Positions 30,822 to 41,125 of a DNA stretch of 64,000 nt are shown here, piece by piece. The stretch covers positions 60,433 to 124,432 of the forward strand of contig JAPUIA010000115.1 in assembly GCA_027297435.1 (NCBI GenBank). Reading direction: 5' to 3'. The position numbers were made by a program, and so were the translations under genes. The notes under the pieces were generated by a model. It was not told the DNA's origin. It searched no databases and saw nothing but the letters and a program-made list of their open reading frames with translations. The stretch is from Gammaproteobacteria bacterium. GTDB taxonomy: Bacteria > Pseudomonadota > Gammaproteobacteria > Pseudomonadales > Azotimanducaceae. Every line of letters starts with the position of its first letter. The stretch's first letter is position 1.

Positions 30822-31562
30822 ATGTCAGAGTTGCAGGCAAGGGCGCCGAAGACAGAATCCGGACGGATTCCGCGCCATGTCGCCATCATCATGGACGGTA
30901 ATCACCGATGGGCTAAACGCCGGCGATTGCCTGGTGCGGCCGGACATCGTGCCGGCGCGAAAAACGTTCGCCCGGTGGCAGAAGCCTGCGCCGACCATGG
31001 TGTGGAATGTCTTACGTTGTTCGCTTTCAGCACCGAGAACTGGCAGCGCCCAAAACGCGAAGTCAGGTTGCTCATGGAGCTGATGCGCAACGTCTTCGAA
31101 AATGACCTGGAGGAACTCAACCGGAGAGACGTGCGCTTGAAGATCATCGGCGATCGTTCGCGGTTTCCTTCCGATCTTCAGATGCAGATGAATCGTGCTG
31201 AGACGCTCACCAGAGACAACTCAGAGATGGTCCTCAACATTGCAGCGAACTATGGTGGTCGTTGGGATATCACCGAAGCTGCCCGCCGTATGGCCCAAGC
31301 CGTGCAAGACGGAGAAATCGGTGTTGGAGACATCACCGAGCAGACCTTCTCCGACTACCTGTCGCTCGGCAAAGTGCCGCCTCCCGATCTGTGTATTCGC
31401 ACGGGTGGCGATCATCGCATCAGCAACTTCCTGCTCTGGGATTTCGCCTACACGGAGCTGTACTTCACGGAAGCTTACTGGCCGGAATTCGACGAGCGAT
31501 GTCTCCTGGATGCGCTCTCCACATTTGACGAGCGCCAACGGCGTTTTGGCCGCCGCGAGTAA
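30822..31562 (+). CDS. uppS: Undecaprenyl diphosphate synthase
   Basis: HVAIIMDGNHRWAKRR; FSTENWQRPKREV; RTGGDHRISNFLLWDFAYTELYFTE. Confidence 0.97.
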   Translation: MSELQARAPKTESGRIPRHVAIIMDGNHRWAKRRRLPGAAGHRAGAKNVRPVAEACADHGVECLTLFAFSTENWQRPKREVRLLMELMRNVFENDLEELNRRDVRLKIIGDRSRFPSDLQMQMNRAETLTRDNSEMVLNIAANYGGRWDITEAARRMAQAVQDGEIGVGDITEQTFSDYLSLGKVPPPDLCIRTGGDHRISNFLLWDFAYTELYFTEAYWPEFDERCLLDALSTFDERQRRFGRRE

Positions 31563-31582
31563 CCGGACAGGGCATTTCAGCA

Positions 31583-32374
31583 ATGCTGCGCAATCGAGTG
31601 ATTACCGCGGTGTGTCTCGCAACTCTGGCGATCGCGGCGATGTACTTCTTGACGCTCGGTTGGTTTGCGGTCGCGTTTTGGTTTGTGGCGGCGCTTGGTG
31701 CTTACGAATGGGCGGGACTAGCGCGCTGGTCCAAACCGCTGGAACGTGGTGCTTATGTAGCGGTCTTTGCCGTACTTGCGTGGTTCACCTACGGTCTCGC
31801 CGACTGGCACGTCCCGGCGTTGTGGCTCGGCGCCGTGTTGTGGTTGTTTGCGATGGTCGGCATTGGGACGTTCCCAGCCAGCACTCGGCTGTTTAGCTCG
31901 CGGCTTGTGGTCGGCGTGTTGGGCCTGGCAATCGTCTGGTGTGCCTGGATCGGGCTTATCGTAATCCGTCAGGTGCCCGATGGCAGCCACTGGCTCTTGT
32001 GGATGTTCATCCTGGTGTGGGGGGTCGATGTGGGCGCCTATTTCGCCGGTCGCCGATTCGGCCGGCGCAAACTTGCCCCCGCCATTAGTCCCGGTAAGAC
32101 GTGGGAAGGGGTGGCCGGCGGTGCGCTGTTGAGCCTGTTGGTGTGCGGATCGGCGCTGGCGCTTGTCGGTGTGTTGGACGTGCGGTGGCTCTTCCTCATT
32201 GGCGTCCTGGTTACGATTTCCGTAATCGGCGATCTCTTTGAAAGCCTGTTAAAAAGGGCTTCCGGCGTCAAAGATTCGGGTACTTTGCTGCCGGGCCATG
32301 GGGGCGTGTTGGACCGGATCGACTCCGTGTTGGCCGTATTGCCGATATTTGCGCTGGTCCTTACATACCTATAA
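31583..32374 (+). CDS. cdsA: Phosphatidate cytidylyltransferase
   Basis: Polytopic; ISPGKTWEGVAGG and SLLKRASGVKDSGTLLPGHGGVLDRIDS signature. Confidence 0.96.
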   Translation: MLRNRVITAVCLATLAIAAMYFLTLGWFAVAFWFVAALGAYEWAGLARWSKPLERGAYVAVFAVLAWFTYGLADWHVPALWLGAVLWLFAMVGIGTFPASTRLFSSRLVVGVLGLAIVWCAWIGLIVIRQVPDGSHWLLWMFILVWGVDVGAYFAGRRFGRRKLAPAISPGKTWEGVAGGALLSLLVCGSALALVGVLDVRWLFLIGVLVTISVIGDLFESLLKRASGVKDSGTLLPGHGGVLDRIDSVLAVLPIFALVLTYL

Positions 32375-32470
32375 TCAACGTTCGTATAAGATACGCGACC
32401 GGAAAGCGGGTACGTGTGCGGAGCGTTTCGCGCATGTCGTGGTCAAAGCCATGAGAAAGGTGAGTAGCGC

Positions 32471-33811
32471 GTGGAAGCCATAAACGTACTGATATACCCA
32501 CTGGCGCTGATCGTCACGCTAGGCTTGTTAGTGACGATTCATGAACTGGGCCACTTTGTCATCGCCCGTTGGTCCGGCGTGAAGGTGCTACGCTTCTCCG
32601 TCGGCTTCGGTCGACCCATTTGGACGCGACTCGACAAGCACGGTACGGAATTCGTCATTGCGCGAATACCGTTTGGTGGTTACGTGCGCATGTTGGACGA
32701 CCGGGATCCCGAGTCGGTGGGCGAGATTCGCCCGGGTGATAAGGCCTATCTGAGCGTGTCGGTCTGGTGGCGCATCGCTATCGCCTTGGGCGGACCACTG
32801 GCCAACTTGCTGCTCGCTATCGTCGTGTATTGGTGTTTATTCGTTGCGGGTGCCACGGTGTACGTGCCCGTAGTCGGTGAGGTGCTCGAAGGTAGTCCGG
32901 CCTATACGGCAGGTTTACAACCGGGCCAAGAAATTATCGCCGTAGATGGCGCAACGACGCGGAGTTGGCAGCAAATCGGTATGGGCCTGCTCGGTCGCTT
33001 AGGCGACTCCGGCAGTATTCAGATCACCGCCCGGGGCCCTGGTGAGCTATCGACGACAGACTACTTACTGCCCATCGAAAACTGGCACCAAGGCGTGGAT
33101 ACACCGGATCTGTTCGGATCTTTGGGACTACAGGTATTGATCCCGGCGATCGTGGGTACGTTGATGGAGGACGGACCAGCCGCCGGCTCCGGATTGCGGC
33201 TCGGGGATCGCATCACGGCGGTCGACGGACAACCGGTAACTGATTTCAGTGGCTGGGCGCTCGCCATCCAGGCGGCACCTGAACGATCCATCCGGCTGAC
33301 CGTCCGTAGAGGTGATGCCGAACGCTACATAGACGTCGTGCCGGCAAGCCGCGAAGCAACGGACGGTAGCGAAGTCGGCTATCTCGGTGTTCGCCCGCCT
33401 ACCCAGGAAGTGCGCTACGGGCCGTTGGCGGCACTGCCACGAAGTGTCGAGGAGATGATCGACAAAACCTCCTTGACCCTGAACTTATTGAAAAAAATGG
33501 TGTTCGGCCAGGTTTCGCTCAAGAATCTGAGCAGTCCAATCATGATCGCCAAAGTCGCGGGCGATTCGGCGCGTTCCGGTTGGCAATCATTTTTCAACAT
33601 TCTGGCACTCTTGAGTATCTCCCTGGGTGTTCTGAACTTACTTCCCATACCGATACTCGATGGGGGTCACGTCGCGTACTGCGTCATGGAGATCGTAACG
33701 GGCAAGCCGGTTTCGGAACGTGTGCAGGCGGTGGGTACTCAGGTGGGCCTATTTTTGGTCGGTAGTATTTTTCTGCTCGCGATATACAACGACCTCACGA
33801 GGTTTTTCTGA
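32471..33811 (+). CDS. rseP: RIP metalloprotease RseP (GTG start)
   Basis: VTIHELGHFVIAR, two PDZ domains, NLLPIPILDGGH. Confidence 0.97.
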   Translation: MEAINVLIYPLALIVTLGLLVTIHELGHFVIARWSGVKVLRFSVGFGRPIWTRLDKHGTEFVIARIPFGGYVRMLDDRDPESVGEIRPGDKAYLSVSVWWRIAIALGGPLANLLLAIVVYWCLFVAGATVYVPVVGEVLEGSPAYTAGLQPGQEIIAVDGATTRSWQQIGMGLLGRLGDSGSIQITARGPGELSTTDYLLPIENWHQGVDTPDLFGSLGLQVLIPAIVGTLMEDGPAAGSGLRLGDRITAVDGQPVTDFSGWALAIQAAPERSIRLTVRRGDAERYIDVVPASREATDGSEVGYLGVRPPTQEVRYGPLAALPRSVEEMIDKTSLTLNLLKKMVFGQVSLKNLSSPIMIAKVAGDSARSGWQSFFNILALLSISLGVLNLLPIPILDGGHVAYCVMEIVTGKPVSERVQAVGTQVGLFLVGSIFLLAIYNDLTRFF

Positions 33812-33818
33812 TTTGTCA

Positions 33819-36173
33819 ATGCGGTTGGGTAAATTAGCGATAGTTGGTCTGTCGTTGGTCGTGGCGGTGGCCCGCGCGGATACGTTCACGATTGCGGATA
33901 TTCGATTACAAGGGTTGCAGCGGGTATCGCCCGGCACGGTATTCAACGAGTTGCCAGTCAACGTCGGGGATACGGTTGACGAGTTGGCCGTACGTCAACT
34001 GATTCGATTGTTGTTCGCAACGGGGTATTTCAACGACATTCGCATGGCTCGCGACAACGATGTGCTGGTCATCACGCTCGTTGAACGCCCGGCAATCGAG
34101 TCGATCGAGATCGACGGTAACAAAGCGATCAAAACCGAGGCATTGTTGGAGGGACTGGGCCAACAAGGCCTTAGAGCGGCTGAAATCTTCAAGCAAGCGA
34201 CGCTCGAGCGCGTCGGCCTCGAACTCGAAAGGCAATATGTCGCCCAGGGCCGTTACAGCGCATCTATCGAAACCGACGTAGAGGAGCTACCCCGCAATCG
34301 CGTCGCGATCAGTATCAATATCGAAGAAGGCAAGACATCCGGCATTCGTCACATCAATGTGGTGGGCGCGAGCGTGTTCCCGGAGGATGAGCTTTTGGAT
34401 GTTATGGAGTTGCAACATCCCAGCTTGTTGTCCTTCTATCGCAACGACGACAAATACAACCGCCAAACGCTTTCCGGCGACCTGGAAAAGCTCGAGTCGT
34501 ACTACAAGGATCGTGGCTATGTAGAGTTCGATATCGAATCCACTCAGGTCAGTATCACGCCGGACAGGCGTGAGGTGTACATCACCATGAACGTCCATGA
34601 GGGTGACAAGTACACGGTTCGCGAGGTCAACCTGATTGGCGAGCTAAACGATGTGCGTCCCGAAGTCTTGAGAAGACTCTTCGTCGTCGAGCCCGGACAG
34701 GTTTTTTCGCAAGCACGGGTAACCGCGACAGAAGAACGAGTCATTCAAGCGCTGGGCAACGCCGGGTATACCTTTGCTACGGCGAGCGGCGTGCCGAGTG
34801 TCAATGAAGACGGTACGGTAGACGTCGAATTCGTAGTGGACGCCAGCAACCGTGCCTACGTGCGACGCGTTACGTTTATCGGCAATCGCGTGACCCACGA
34901 TGAGGTGATGCGTCGCGAAATGCGCCAAATGGAAGGTGGTTGGGCGTCGACGGCACAGATCAACCTATCCAGAGTTCGCCTGGAACGCCTCGGCTACTTT
35001 CGCGAGGTCAACGTCGAGACGCCCGAGGTGCCGGGTAGCGACGATCAGATCGATGTCAACTATTCCGTCGAGGAGCAACCTTCTGGAAGCATCTCGGCGA
35101 CCTTGGGCTACTCGCAAGGTTACGGCTTGATCCTTGGCGGTAACTATCAGGAGAACAACGTGCTTGGTACGGGCAACAGCCTCGGGCTGGGCTTGAGCGT
35201 ATCGAGCTACCAAAAATCGGCTAACTTCAACTACTTCAACCCCTACTACACGCTCGATGGCATCAGCCGAGGCTACAACGTGTATTTTCGCCGCCTCGAT
35301 TACGACGAACGCAATATTGCCCGGTTCAGTACGGACTCGCTGGGAGTCGGAATGAATTTCGGCTTCCCCATCGGCGAGACTCAACGCATCAATTTCGGCG
35401 CTACGATCGAACAGACCAACATCACCGAGGGCCGTTTTCCGGCACTAGAGATTTCCGAGTTTCTCAAGGACAACGGCGACGAGTTTCTCAATTTGAAGAT
35501 GAACTTGTCATGGACCAGTTCGACGCTGAATCGTGGCCTATTCCCGACACGGGGGCGGTCGCAATCGCTGGCCCTGCAGGCATCCGTTCCGGGAAGCGAT
35601 CTGGAGTTTTGGAAGGTAAGTTACGCGGGCGAGCAGTATTTTCCGCTGTTCGGCAACTTTACGCTGCGGCTCAGAACGGAGCTCGGTTACGGCGGCGGCT
35701 ACGCGGACACCACCACTTTACCCTTCTATGAGCACTACTTTGCCGGTGGATTCGGTTCGATTCGTGGATTCGAGACCTCCACCCTTGGCCCGCGCACGAC
35801 CAATCCGACGGAAGATGCCCTTGGCAACCCGATCCCATTGGGCTTCTTCGACCCGGAGGGCGATCCATTCGGCGGCAATCTGCTCTTCGAAGCCAGTGCC
35901 GAGATCATCTTTCCGTTGCCCTTTGTCAGCGACACTCAGCAGTTTCGCCCTGTCTTCTTCATCGATGCAGGCAACGTTTTCAATACCAACTGTCCTAGCG
36001 TGAGCCAGAACTGCTTCGATTTTTCGATGGATCAAATGCGTTATTCCGTCGGGGTCGGCGTTACCTGGCTGACCGGGATGGGGCCCATGACGTTTGGCTT
36101 CGCCAAGCCGTTCAACACCAAACCCGGTGATGAGAGAGAAGGTTTTCAATTTGAGCTAGGCCGCACGTTCTGA
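33819..36173 (+). CDS. bamA: Outer membrane protein assembly factor BamA
   Basis: POTRA repeats, surface-antigen barrel, GFGSIRGFE; start at ATG 33819. Confidence 0.96.
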   Translation: MRLGKLAIVGLSLVVAVARADTFTIADIRLQGLQRVSPGTVFNELPVNVGDTVDELAVRQLIRLLFATGYFNDIRMARDNDVLVITLVERPAIESIEIDGNKAIKTEALLEGLGQQGLRAAEIFKQATLERVGLELERQYVAQGRYSASIETDVEELPRNRVAISINIEEGKTSGIRHINVVGASVFPEDELLDVMELQHPSLLSFYRNDDKYNRQTLSGDLEKLESYYKDRGYVEFDIESTQVSITPDRREVYITMNVHEGDKYTVREVNLIGELNDVRPEVLRRLFVVEPGQVFSQARVTATEERVIQALGNAGYTFATASGVPSVNEDGTVDVEFVVDASNRAYVRRVTFIGNRVTHDEVMRREMRQMEGGWASTAQINLSRVRLERLGYFREVNVETPEVPGSDDQIDVNYSVEEQPSGSISATLGYSQGYGLILGGNYQENNVLGTGNSLGLGLSVSSYQKSANFNYFNPYYTLDGISRGYNVYFRRLDYDERNIARFSTDSLGVGMNFGFPIGETQRINFGATIEQTNITEGRFPALEISEFLKDNGDEFLNLKMNLSWTSSTLNRGLFPTRGRSQSLALQASVPGSDLEFWKVSYAGEQYFPLFGNFTLRLRTELGYGGGYADTTTLPFYEHYFAGGFGSIRGFETSTLGPRTTNPTEDALGNPIPLGFFDPEGDPFGGNLLFEASAEIIFPLPFVSDTQQFRPVFFIDAGNVFNTNCPSVSQNCFDFSMDQMRYSVGVGVTWLTGMGPMTFGFAKPFNTKPGDEREGFQFELGRTF

Positions 36174-36198
36174 TGTAGAATGCCCATCGTTTTTCGCC

Positions 36199-36231
36199 GG
36201 TCCCTTGTCGTTTGCCGCCTTTTTAGGGACC
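36199..36231 (+). promoter_or_regulatory. Inverted repeat in bamA-skp gap that would pair with the SD-like AGGGA before skp
   Basis: GGTCCCT ... AGGGACC ending 1 nt before ATG 36233. Confidence 0.35.
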
Positions 36232-36232
36232 C

Positions 36233-36757
36233 ATGAGGAGTCATGTTTTGATTAAGAAGTTAACCAATTGCTCACTCGTACTGTTGGCGTTCGCGGCGCC
36301 GTTGGCTGCGGCGGAACTGAAGATTGCCGTGTTGGATACCCAACGGGCACTGCTTTCCAGCGAGGAAGCCAAATCCCTGATGGAACAGGTGCAGCAGGAG
36401 TTAGAGCAGGAACAGGCACGAGTAAACGAACTCGGAGACGAGATTCGCGCGCTGCAGGAAAAGCTCGAGAAGGACAGTGAAGTGATGAGCGCAACCGAGC
36501 AGCGTAAAGCGCAAAAAGCCCTGGAAGACAAGGGCATCGACTATCAGTTTCTCGTCAACAAGTTACAGAAACGGGTGAACGACCGCCGACAAGAGCTTGG
36601 GCAGGTCATGGTGCCCAAGGTCGATGCCGTGTTGAAAGATTTGATCGAGCTGGAAGGCTACGATCTCATCTTGGAACGGGGTAATCTCCTATACGTTAAC
36701 TCCAAGCACGATATCACCCGGCGCGTTACGGAAAAGTTGAACGAAAAGCGCGAGTAA
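36233..36757 (+). CDS. skp: Periplasmic chaperone Skp/OmpH
   Basis: Signal peptide, KIAVLDTQRALLSSEEAK, coiled-coil; between bamA and lpxD. Confidence 0.92.
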   Translation: MRSHVLIKKLTNCSLVLLAFAAPLAAAELKIAVLDTQRALLSSEEAKSLMEQVQQELEQEQARVNELGDEIRALQEKLEKDSEVMSATEQRKAQKALEDKGIDYQFLVNKLQKRVNDRRQELGQVMVPKVDAVLKDLIELEGYDLILERGNLLYVNSKHDITRRVTEKLNEKRE

Positions 36758-36759
36758 GG

Positions 36760-37791
36760 GTGACCGGACGGTCTTTCACGCTCCGAGAATTGGCTCGGCA
36801 CGTCGACGGTCGCGTGGCAGGCGAGGCGTCTAGCGTCATCAATGGTCTGGGCAGCCTGAGCAGGGCGGTTGCCGGGCAGATTAGCCATTTGTCGAACCCC
36901 GCGTACCGTGCTGATTTGTCCGGCACCAAGGCTACCGCGGTCATTTTGGTCGAAGACGATCTTGCGGATTGCCCGACCAACGCGCTGGTGGTACCCAATC
37001 CGTACCTTGCCTTTGCGCGCATCTCACAACTTTGGGAGGAGTTGCCAACCCTGGCAGAGGGCGTCGCGCCGACGGCGCAGGTGGCGGAGTCAGCCATGGT
37101 GCATGAAAGCGCGTCACTCGGCCCTGGTGTCGTGGTCGGAGCCGGTTGCCAGATCCGCGAAGGGGTAAGGGTATATCCCAATACCGTGATCGGAGAGCGT
37201 TGCACGTTGGGTAACGAGGTACGGTTGATGGCCAACGTAACGCTCTACAGCGATGTCGAGTTGGGCGCGCGGTCGATCGTTCACGCAAACTCCGTCATCG
37301 GCTCAGACGGCTTTGGCTTCACTCCGGACGCAGCCGGGCGACTCGAGGCGATCGCACAACTCGGGGGCGTGACCATTGGCACAGATGTCAGCATCGGATC
37401 GGGCACTACCATCGATAGAGGCGCCATCGACTACACGGTGATCGAGGACGGCGTGAAGATCGACAACCAGGTGCAGATCGGTCACAACTGTCACATCGGC
37501 GCACATTCGATCATCTGCGGGTGCGTGGGGCTCGTGGGAAGCACCAAGATCGGACGCCACTGTGTACTTGCTGGCATGGTCGGTGTAGGCGGCGACAAAC
37601 CTATCGAGATCTGCGACCACGTGACCGTCAGCGGAATGACGCACGTTTCAAGTTCGATAACCGATCCTGGGGTCTACTCGGGGAGCATCATCCATAATAG
37701 GATGAGCCACTGGAAGCGTAATGCGCTCAGGTTTCAGAAATTGGACGAGTTGGCGAAGCGAGTCGGTCGTATCGAAAAGCGGCTGACGTGA
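36760..37791 (+). CDS. lpxD: UDP-3-O-acylglucosamine N-acyltransferase (GTG start)
   Basis: Hexapeptide repeats, SVIGSDGFGFTPD, KIDNQVQIGHNCHIGAHSIICG. Confidence 0.96.
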   Translation: MTGRSFTLRELARHVDGRVAGEASSVINGLGSLSRAVAGQISHLSNPAYRADLSGTKATAVILVEDDLADCPTNALVVPNPYLAFARISQLWEELPTLAEGVAPTAQVAESAMVHESASLGPGVVVGAGCQIREGVRVYPNTVIGERCTLGNEVRLMANVTLYSDVELGARSIVHANSVIGSDGFGFTPDAAGRLEAIAQLGGVTIGTDVSIGSGTTIDRGAIDYTVIEDGVKIDNQVQIGHNCHIGAHSIICGCVGLVGSTKIGRHCVLAGMVGVGGDKPIEICDHVTVSGMTHVSSSITDPGVYSGSIIHNRMSHWKRNALRFQKLDELAKRVGRIEKRLT

Positions 37792-37824
37792 ATCGCCAAC
37801 CGTTTGGACCACCCTGTTAATAGC

Positions 37825-38286
37825 ATGAGCCAATCAAAAAACATCGAGGAAATATTCGAGTACCTGCCGCATCGTTACCCATTTCTGTTGGTCGATCGGA
37901 TCACGGAGTTGAAAGTGGGAGAGAGCATCCGCGGTTACAAAAACGTCACGATCAACGAACCCTTCTTCACCGGGCACTTTCCCGATCATCCGATCATGCC
38001 AGGGGTGCTCATCGTCGAAGCGATGGCGCAGGTTGCAGGCGTACTGGCGATGGAGACGAAGCAGACGCGCCCCAAAGATGGGACCATCTACTATCTTGCA
38101 GGCACCGACAAGACCCGCTTCAAACGACCCGTTGTACCCGGCGACCGTTTGGACATAGAGGCCAAGGTACTCGTTGAACGCAAGACCTTGATGAAGTTTG
38201 CCTGCCGGGCATTCGTGGGTGAAGAGCTTGCCTGCGAATCGGTCATGCTTTGCGTGGCGCGACGAATCTTGGGAGCCTCTGATTAA
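37825..38286 (+). CDS. fabZ: 3-hydroxyacyl-ACP dehydratase FabZ
   Basis: [36 protein letters not shown]. Confidence 0.97.
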   Translation: MSQSKNIEEIFEYLPHRYPFLLVDRITELKVGESIRGYKNVTINEPFFTGHFPDHPIMPGVLIVEAMAQVAGVLAMETKQTRPKDGTIYYLAGTDKTRFKRPVVPGDRLDIEAKVLVERKTLMKFACRAFVGEELACESVMLCVARRILGASD

Positions 38287-38494
38287 TTCTCACCCACGCA
38301 GCGTGACCTACTGGGTTTGTGCCAAGGCGCGATTCGCGGGCAATGGTTGGTTCCACGCGGGCACGGTCCCCGTAGGCCGCGCCCTTCGGGAGCGTTTCGC
38401 GTGCTCCATGGCAGCGTTGCGTCCCTTGCCAATATGGCTAGAGTTTACCTGCGGAACGCGCCTTGCGTGCAAGCACGCGCAACGCTCTGCGAGG

Positions 38495-38523
38495 TTGACA
38501 ATTAATCAGAGTCTCCCTAGATG
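38495..38523 (+). promoter_or_regulatory. Possible promoter, strong -35 (TTGACA) and weak -10 (TAGATG, 17-nt spacer) at lpxA start
   Basis: TTGACAATTAATCA, as in the E. coli trp/tac -35 region; -10 overlaps the lpxA ATG. Confidence 0.25.
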
Positions 38524-39309
38524 ATCGACGCGCGAGCGATAATCGATCCTTCGGCAAAGCTGGGTAGCAATGTCGAGATCGGACCTTGGACGATCATTGG
38601 CCCTGACGTGGAAATTGGTGACGACAGCTGGGTAGGTCCGCACGTCGTCGTCAAGGGACCGACGACCATAGGCCGCAATAACAAGATCTACCAGTTTTCG
38701 ACGATCGGCGAGGATACGCCGGCGGTTGCCTACCACGGCGAGGCGACGACGTTGGAGATCGGCGACAACAACATTTTTCGCGAGGGCGTGACCGTACATC
38801 GCGGTATGACGCAGGATAGGGGCAAGACCCGCGTTGGGAGTGATGGGCTGTTCATGGCCTACGTGCATATCGGCCACGATTGCAACGTGGGCGACCACGT
38901 CATCATGGCCAACAACGCTTCGGTTTCCGGGCATTGTTTCGTCGGCGATCACGCCAACTTCGGCGGTTACGCCGGCGTTCCGCAGTTTCGCTACATTGGT
39001 GCCCACACTCACATTGTGGGCATGAGCTTGATATTGAAGGACGTGCCCGCGTATCTCACCGTCGGTGGCAATCCGGCATCTGCTGTGGGCATGAACGTCG
39101 AAGGCATGCGCCGTCGTGGCTATGACAAAGACCTGATCAGCGAGCTTAGGGAAGCCTACAAAGTGGTGTACCGGCAGGGTTTGACCGTTGACGAGGCGTG
39201 CACGAAGCTGCTCTCGGAACATTCGAATTGCCAACAGATTAAGCTGTTCGTGGACAGCATCCGGCAATCCGAGGTCGGCATCATTCGGCCCCGGTCGGAA
39301 CGCCCTTAA
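38521..39309 (+). CDS. lpxA: UDP-N-acetylglucosamine acyltransferase
   Basis: Hexapeptide repeats; IGRNNKIYQFSTIGEDTPAVAYHGE; NASVSGHCFVGDHANFGGYAGVPQFRYIG. Confidence 0.95.
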   Translation: MIDARAIIDPSAKLGSNVEIGPWTIIGPDVEIGDDSWVGPHVVVKGPTTIGRNNKIYQFSTIGEDTPAVAYHGEATTLEIGDNNIFREGVTVHRGMTQDRGKTRVGSDGLFMAYVHIGHDCNVGDHVIMANNASVSGHCFVGDHANFGGYAGVPQFRYIGAHTHIVGMSLILKDVPAYLTVGGNPASAVGMNVEGMRRRGYDKDLISELREAYKVVYRQGLTVDEACTKLLSEHSNCQQIKLFVDSIRQSEVGIIRPRSERP

Positions 39310-39343
39310 GTAATTCGATGGACCCCATGGTTCGACCAGCACA

Positions 39344-40495
39344 ATGACGATCACCATCGGCATGCTCGCGGGGGAAGCCTCCGGCGACAACCTCGGAGCC
39401 GGCTTGATGGGTGCGCTCCAACGCAGGCACGAGGATCTACGTTTCGTCGGTATTGGCGGCACACGGATGACGGGGCAGGGGCTGGATGCGCTCGCGAGCA
39501 TGGAGCGCCTGGCGGTCAACGGATTTAAGGATCCCATCCTCAAGCTACCGCAACTCGTGGGTTTGTTGCTCGATTTGCGCCGGTACTTCATCGCCAACCC
39601 ACCGGCGGTCTTCGTCGGTGTCGACTTCAACGTGTTCAACCTTTTGTTGGAAGGCATGTTGAAACGTCGCGGCATACCCACGGTGCACTACGTGAGTCCA
39701 TCGGTGTACGCATGGCGTCGGGGTCGTGTCAAACGAATCAACCGATCGGCGGATACGTTGCTGGCACTCTATCCTTTCGAAGCTGAGTTCTACACCGACA
39801 CGGATATTGACGTAAAGTTTGTCGGTCATCCCATGGCGGACGCTATCGCGCTGGACGCAGGCAATGAGGCGGCCAGAGACGCTGCCCGCAGTCAATTGAG
39901 CATTGCCGTAGATGGACCCCTCGTTGCCATACTGCCCGGCAGCCGTTCGAGCGAGGTCGAGCATCTCTTGGAGCGTTTCTTGGACGCGGCCGCGTTGCTT
40001 GCCCAGCGGCTCGATGGTGTGCGCTTCGTTGTTCCCTGTCTGCGCAAACCCATCCTCGAGACGGTATTGCGGTCGTTGGCGCTCAGGCCATCGCTACCGG
40101 TCACAACCTATGAAGGTGATGCGCGTCTTGCGTTGACCGCATGTGATGCGGCGATCGTCAAGTCGGGTACCAGTACGCTCGAAGCCATGTTGCTCAGGCG
40201 TCCCATGGTCGTCAGCTATAGACTCGGCTACTGGACCGCAATCGTGGCCAAATGGCTGGTGCGAACGGAGTTTATCGCGTTGCCGAATATTCTGGCCGGC
40301 GAGCGGTTGGTGCCTGAGCTATTGCAAGAGGCGGCGACGCCCGAGGCATTAGCGGAAAATTTGCTCGAAGAACTGGACAAGTCGCAACGCCAACCAGAAT
40401 ACTTAGCGCGGTTTGACGCGCTGCACCGTGAACTGAAGAAAGACGCAAACGAACGGGCAGCGGACGCGGTGGATGCGGTGCTAGCAGACGGTTGA
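39344..40495 (+). CDS. lpxB: Lipid-A-disaccharide synthase
   Basis: [40 protein letters not shown]. Confidence 0.96.
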   Translation: MTITIGMLAGEASGDNLGAGLMGALQRRHEDLRFVGIGGTRMTGQGLDALASMERLAVNGFKDPILKLPQLVGLLLDLRRYFIANPPAVFVGVDFNVFNLLLEGMLKRRGIPTVHYVSPSVYAWRRGRVKRINRSADTLLALYPFEAEFYTDTDIDVKFVGHPMADAIALDAGNEAARDAARSQLSIAVDGPLVAILPGSRSSEVEHLLERFLDAAALLAQRLDGVRFVVPCLRKPILETVLRSLALRPSLPVTTYEGDARLALTACDAAIVKSGTSTLEAMLLRRPMVVSYRLGYWTAIVAKWLVRTEFIALPNILAGERLVPELLQEAATPEALAENLLEELDKSQRQPEYLARFDALHRELKKDANERAADAVDAVLADG

Positions 40496-41118
40496 AGAGG
40501 TACATGGGGCTGTTTGATGATTGGTCGTGGGGGCCTTGCCTGACGGCCGGAGTCGACGAGGTGGGCCGTGGTCCGCTGGCAGGACCGGTTGTCGCAGGGG
40601 CCGTGATCCTCAAACCCGGTCTTAGCATCGAAGGTCTCAAGGACTCGAAACGCCTCAGCGCGAAACAGCGGGAAGCGCTTGCCGATGAGATTCGCGCCAA
40701 GGCGCTGGCATTCGCTATCGGCCGCGCCGAAGTACACGAAATTGATCGCTTGAATATTCTGCGCGCCAGCCACCTGGCCATGCAGCGTGCCGTGCAGGGG
40801 TTGGCGATCGAACCGAGTGTGATCTACGTGGATGGCAACCTATTGCCTAGCTTTGCTTTTCCGGCAGTGGCTGTCGTGAAAGGCGACGTGACCGTGCCCG
40901 AAATTAGCGCGGGGGCGATAATCGCCAAGACGACGCGCGATGCCGAGATGCGACGCCTGGCGAAGCATCACCCCGGCTACGGGTTCGAAAAGCACAAGGG
41001 CTATGCTACGCGGGCCCATCTCGCGGCTCTGCGGCAACTCGGTCCATGCCCCATTCACCGGTTGAGCTTCGCCCCGATGCGTAACGTTGAACGGCACAGT
41101 GAAAGGCTGCCACTGTGA
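40492..41118 (+). CDS. rnhB: Ribonuclease HII
   Basis: [33 protein letters not shown]. Confidence 0.96.
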   Translation: MKRYMGLFDDWSWGPCLTAGVDEVGRGPLAGPVVAGAVILKPGLSIEGLKDSKRLSAKQREALADEIRAKALAFAIGRAEVHEIDRLNILRASHLAMQRAVQGLAIEPSVIYVDGNLLPSFAFPAVAVVKGDVTVPEISAGAIIAKTTRDAEMRRLAKHHPGYGFEKHKGYATRAHLAALRQLGPCPIHRLSFAPMRNVERHSERLPL

Positions 41119-41125
41119 GGCGCAC

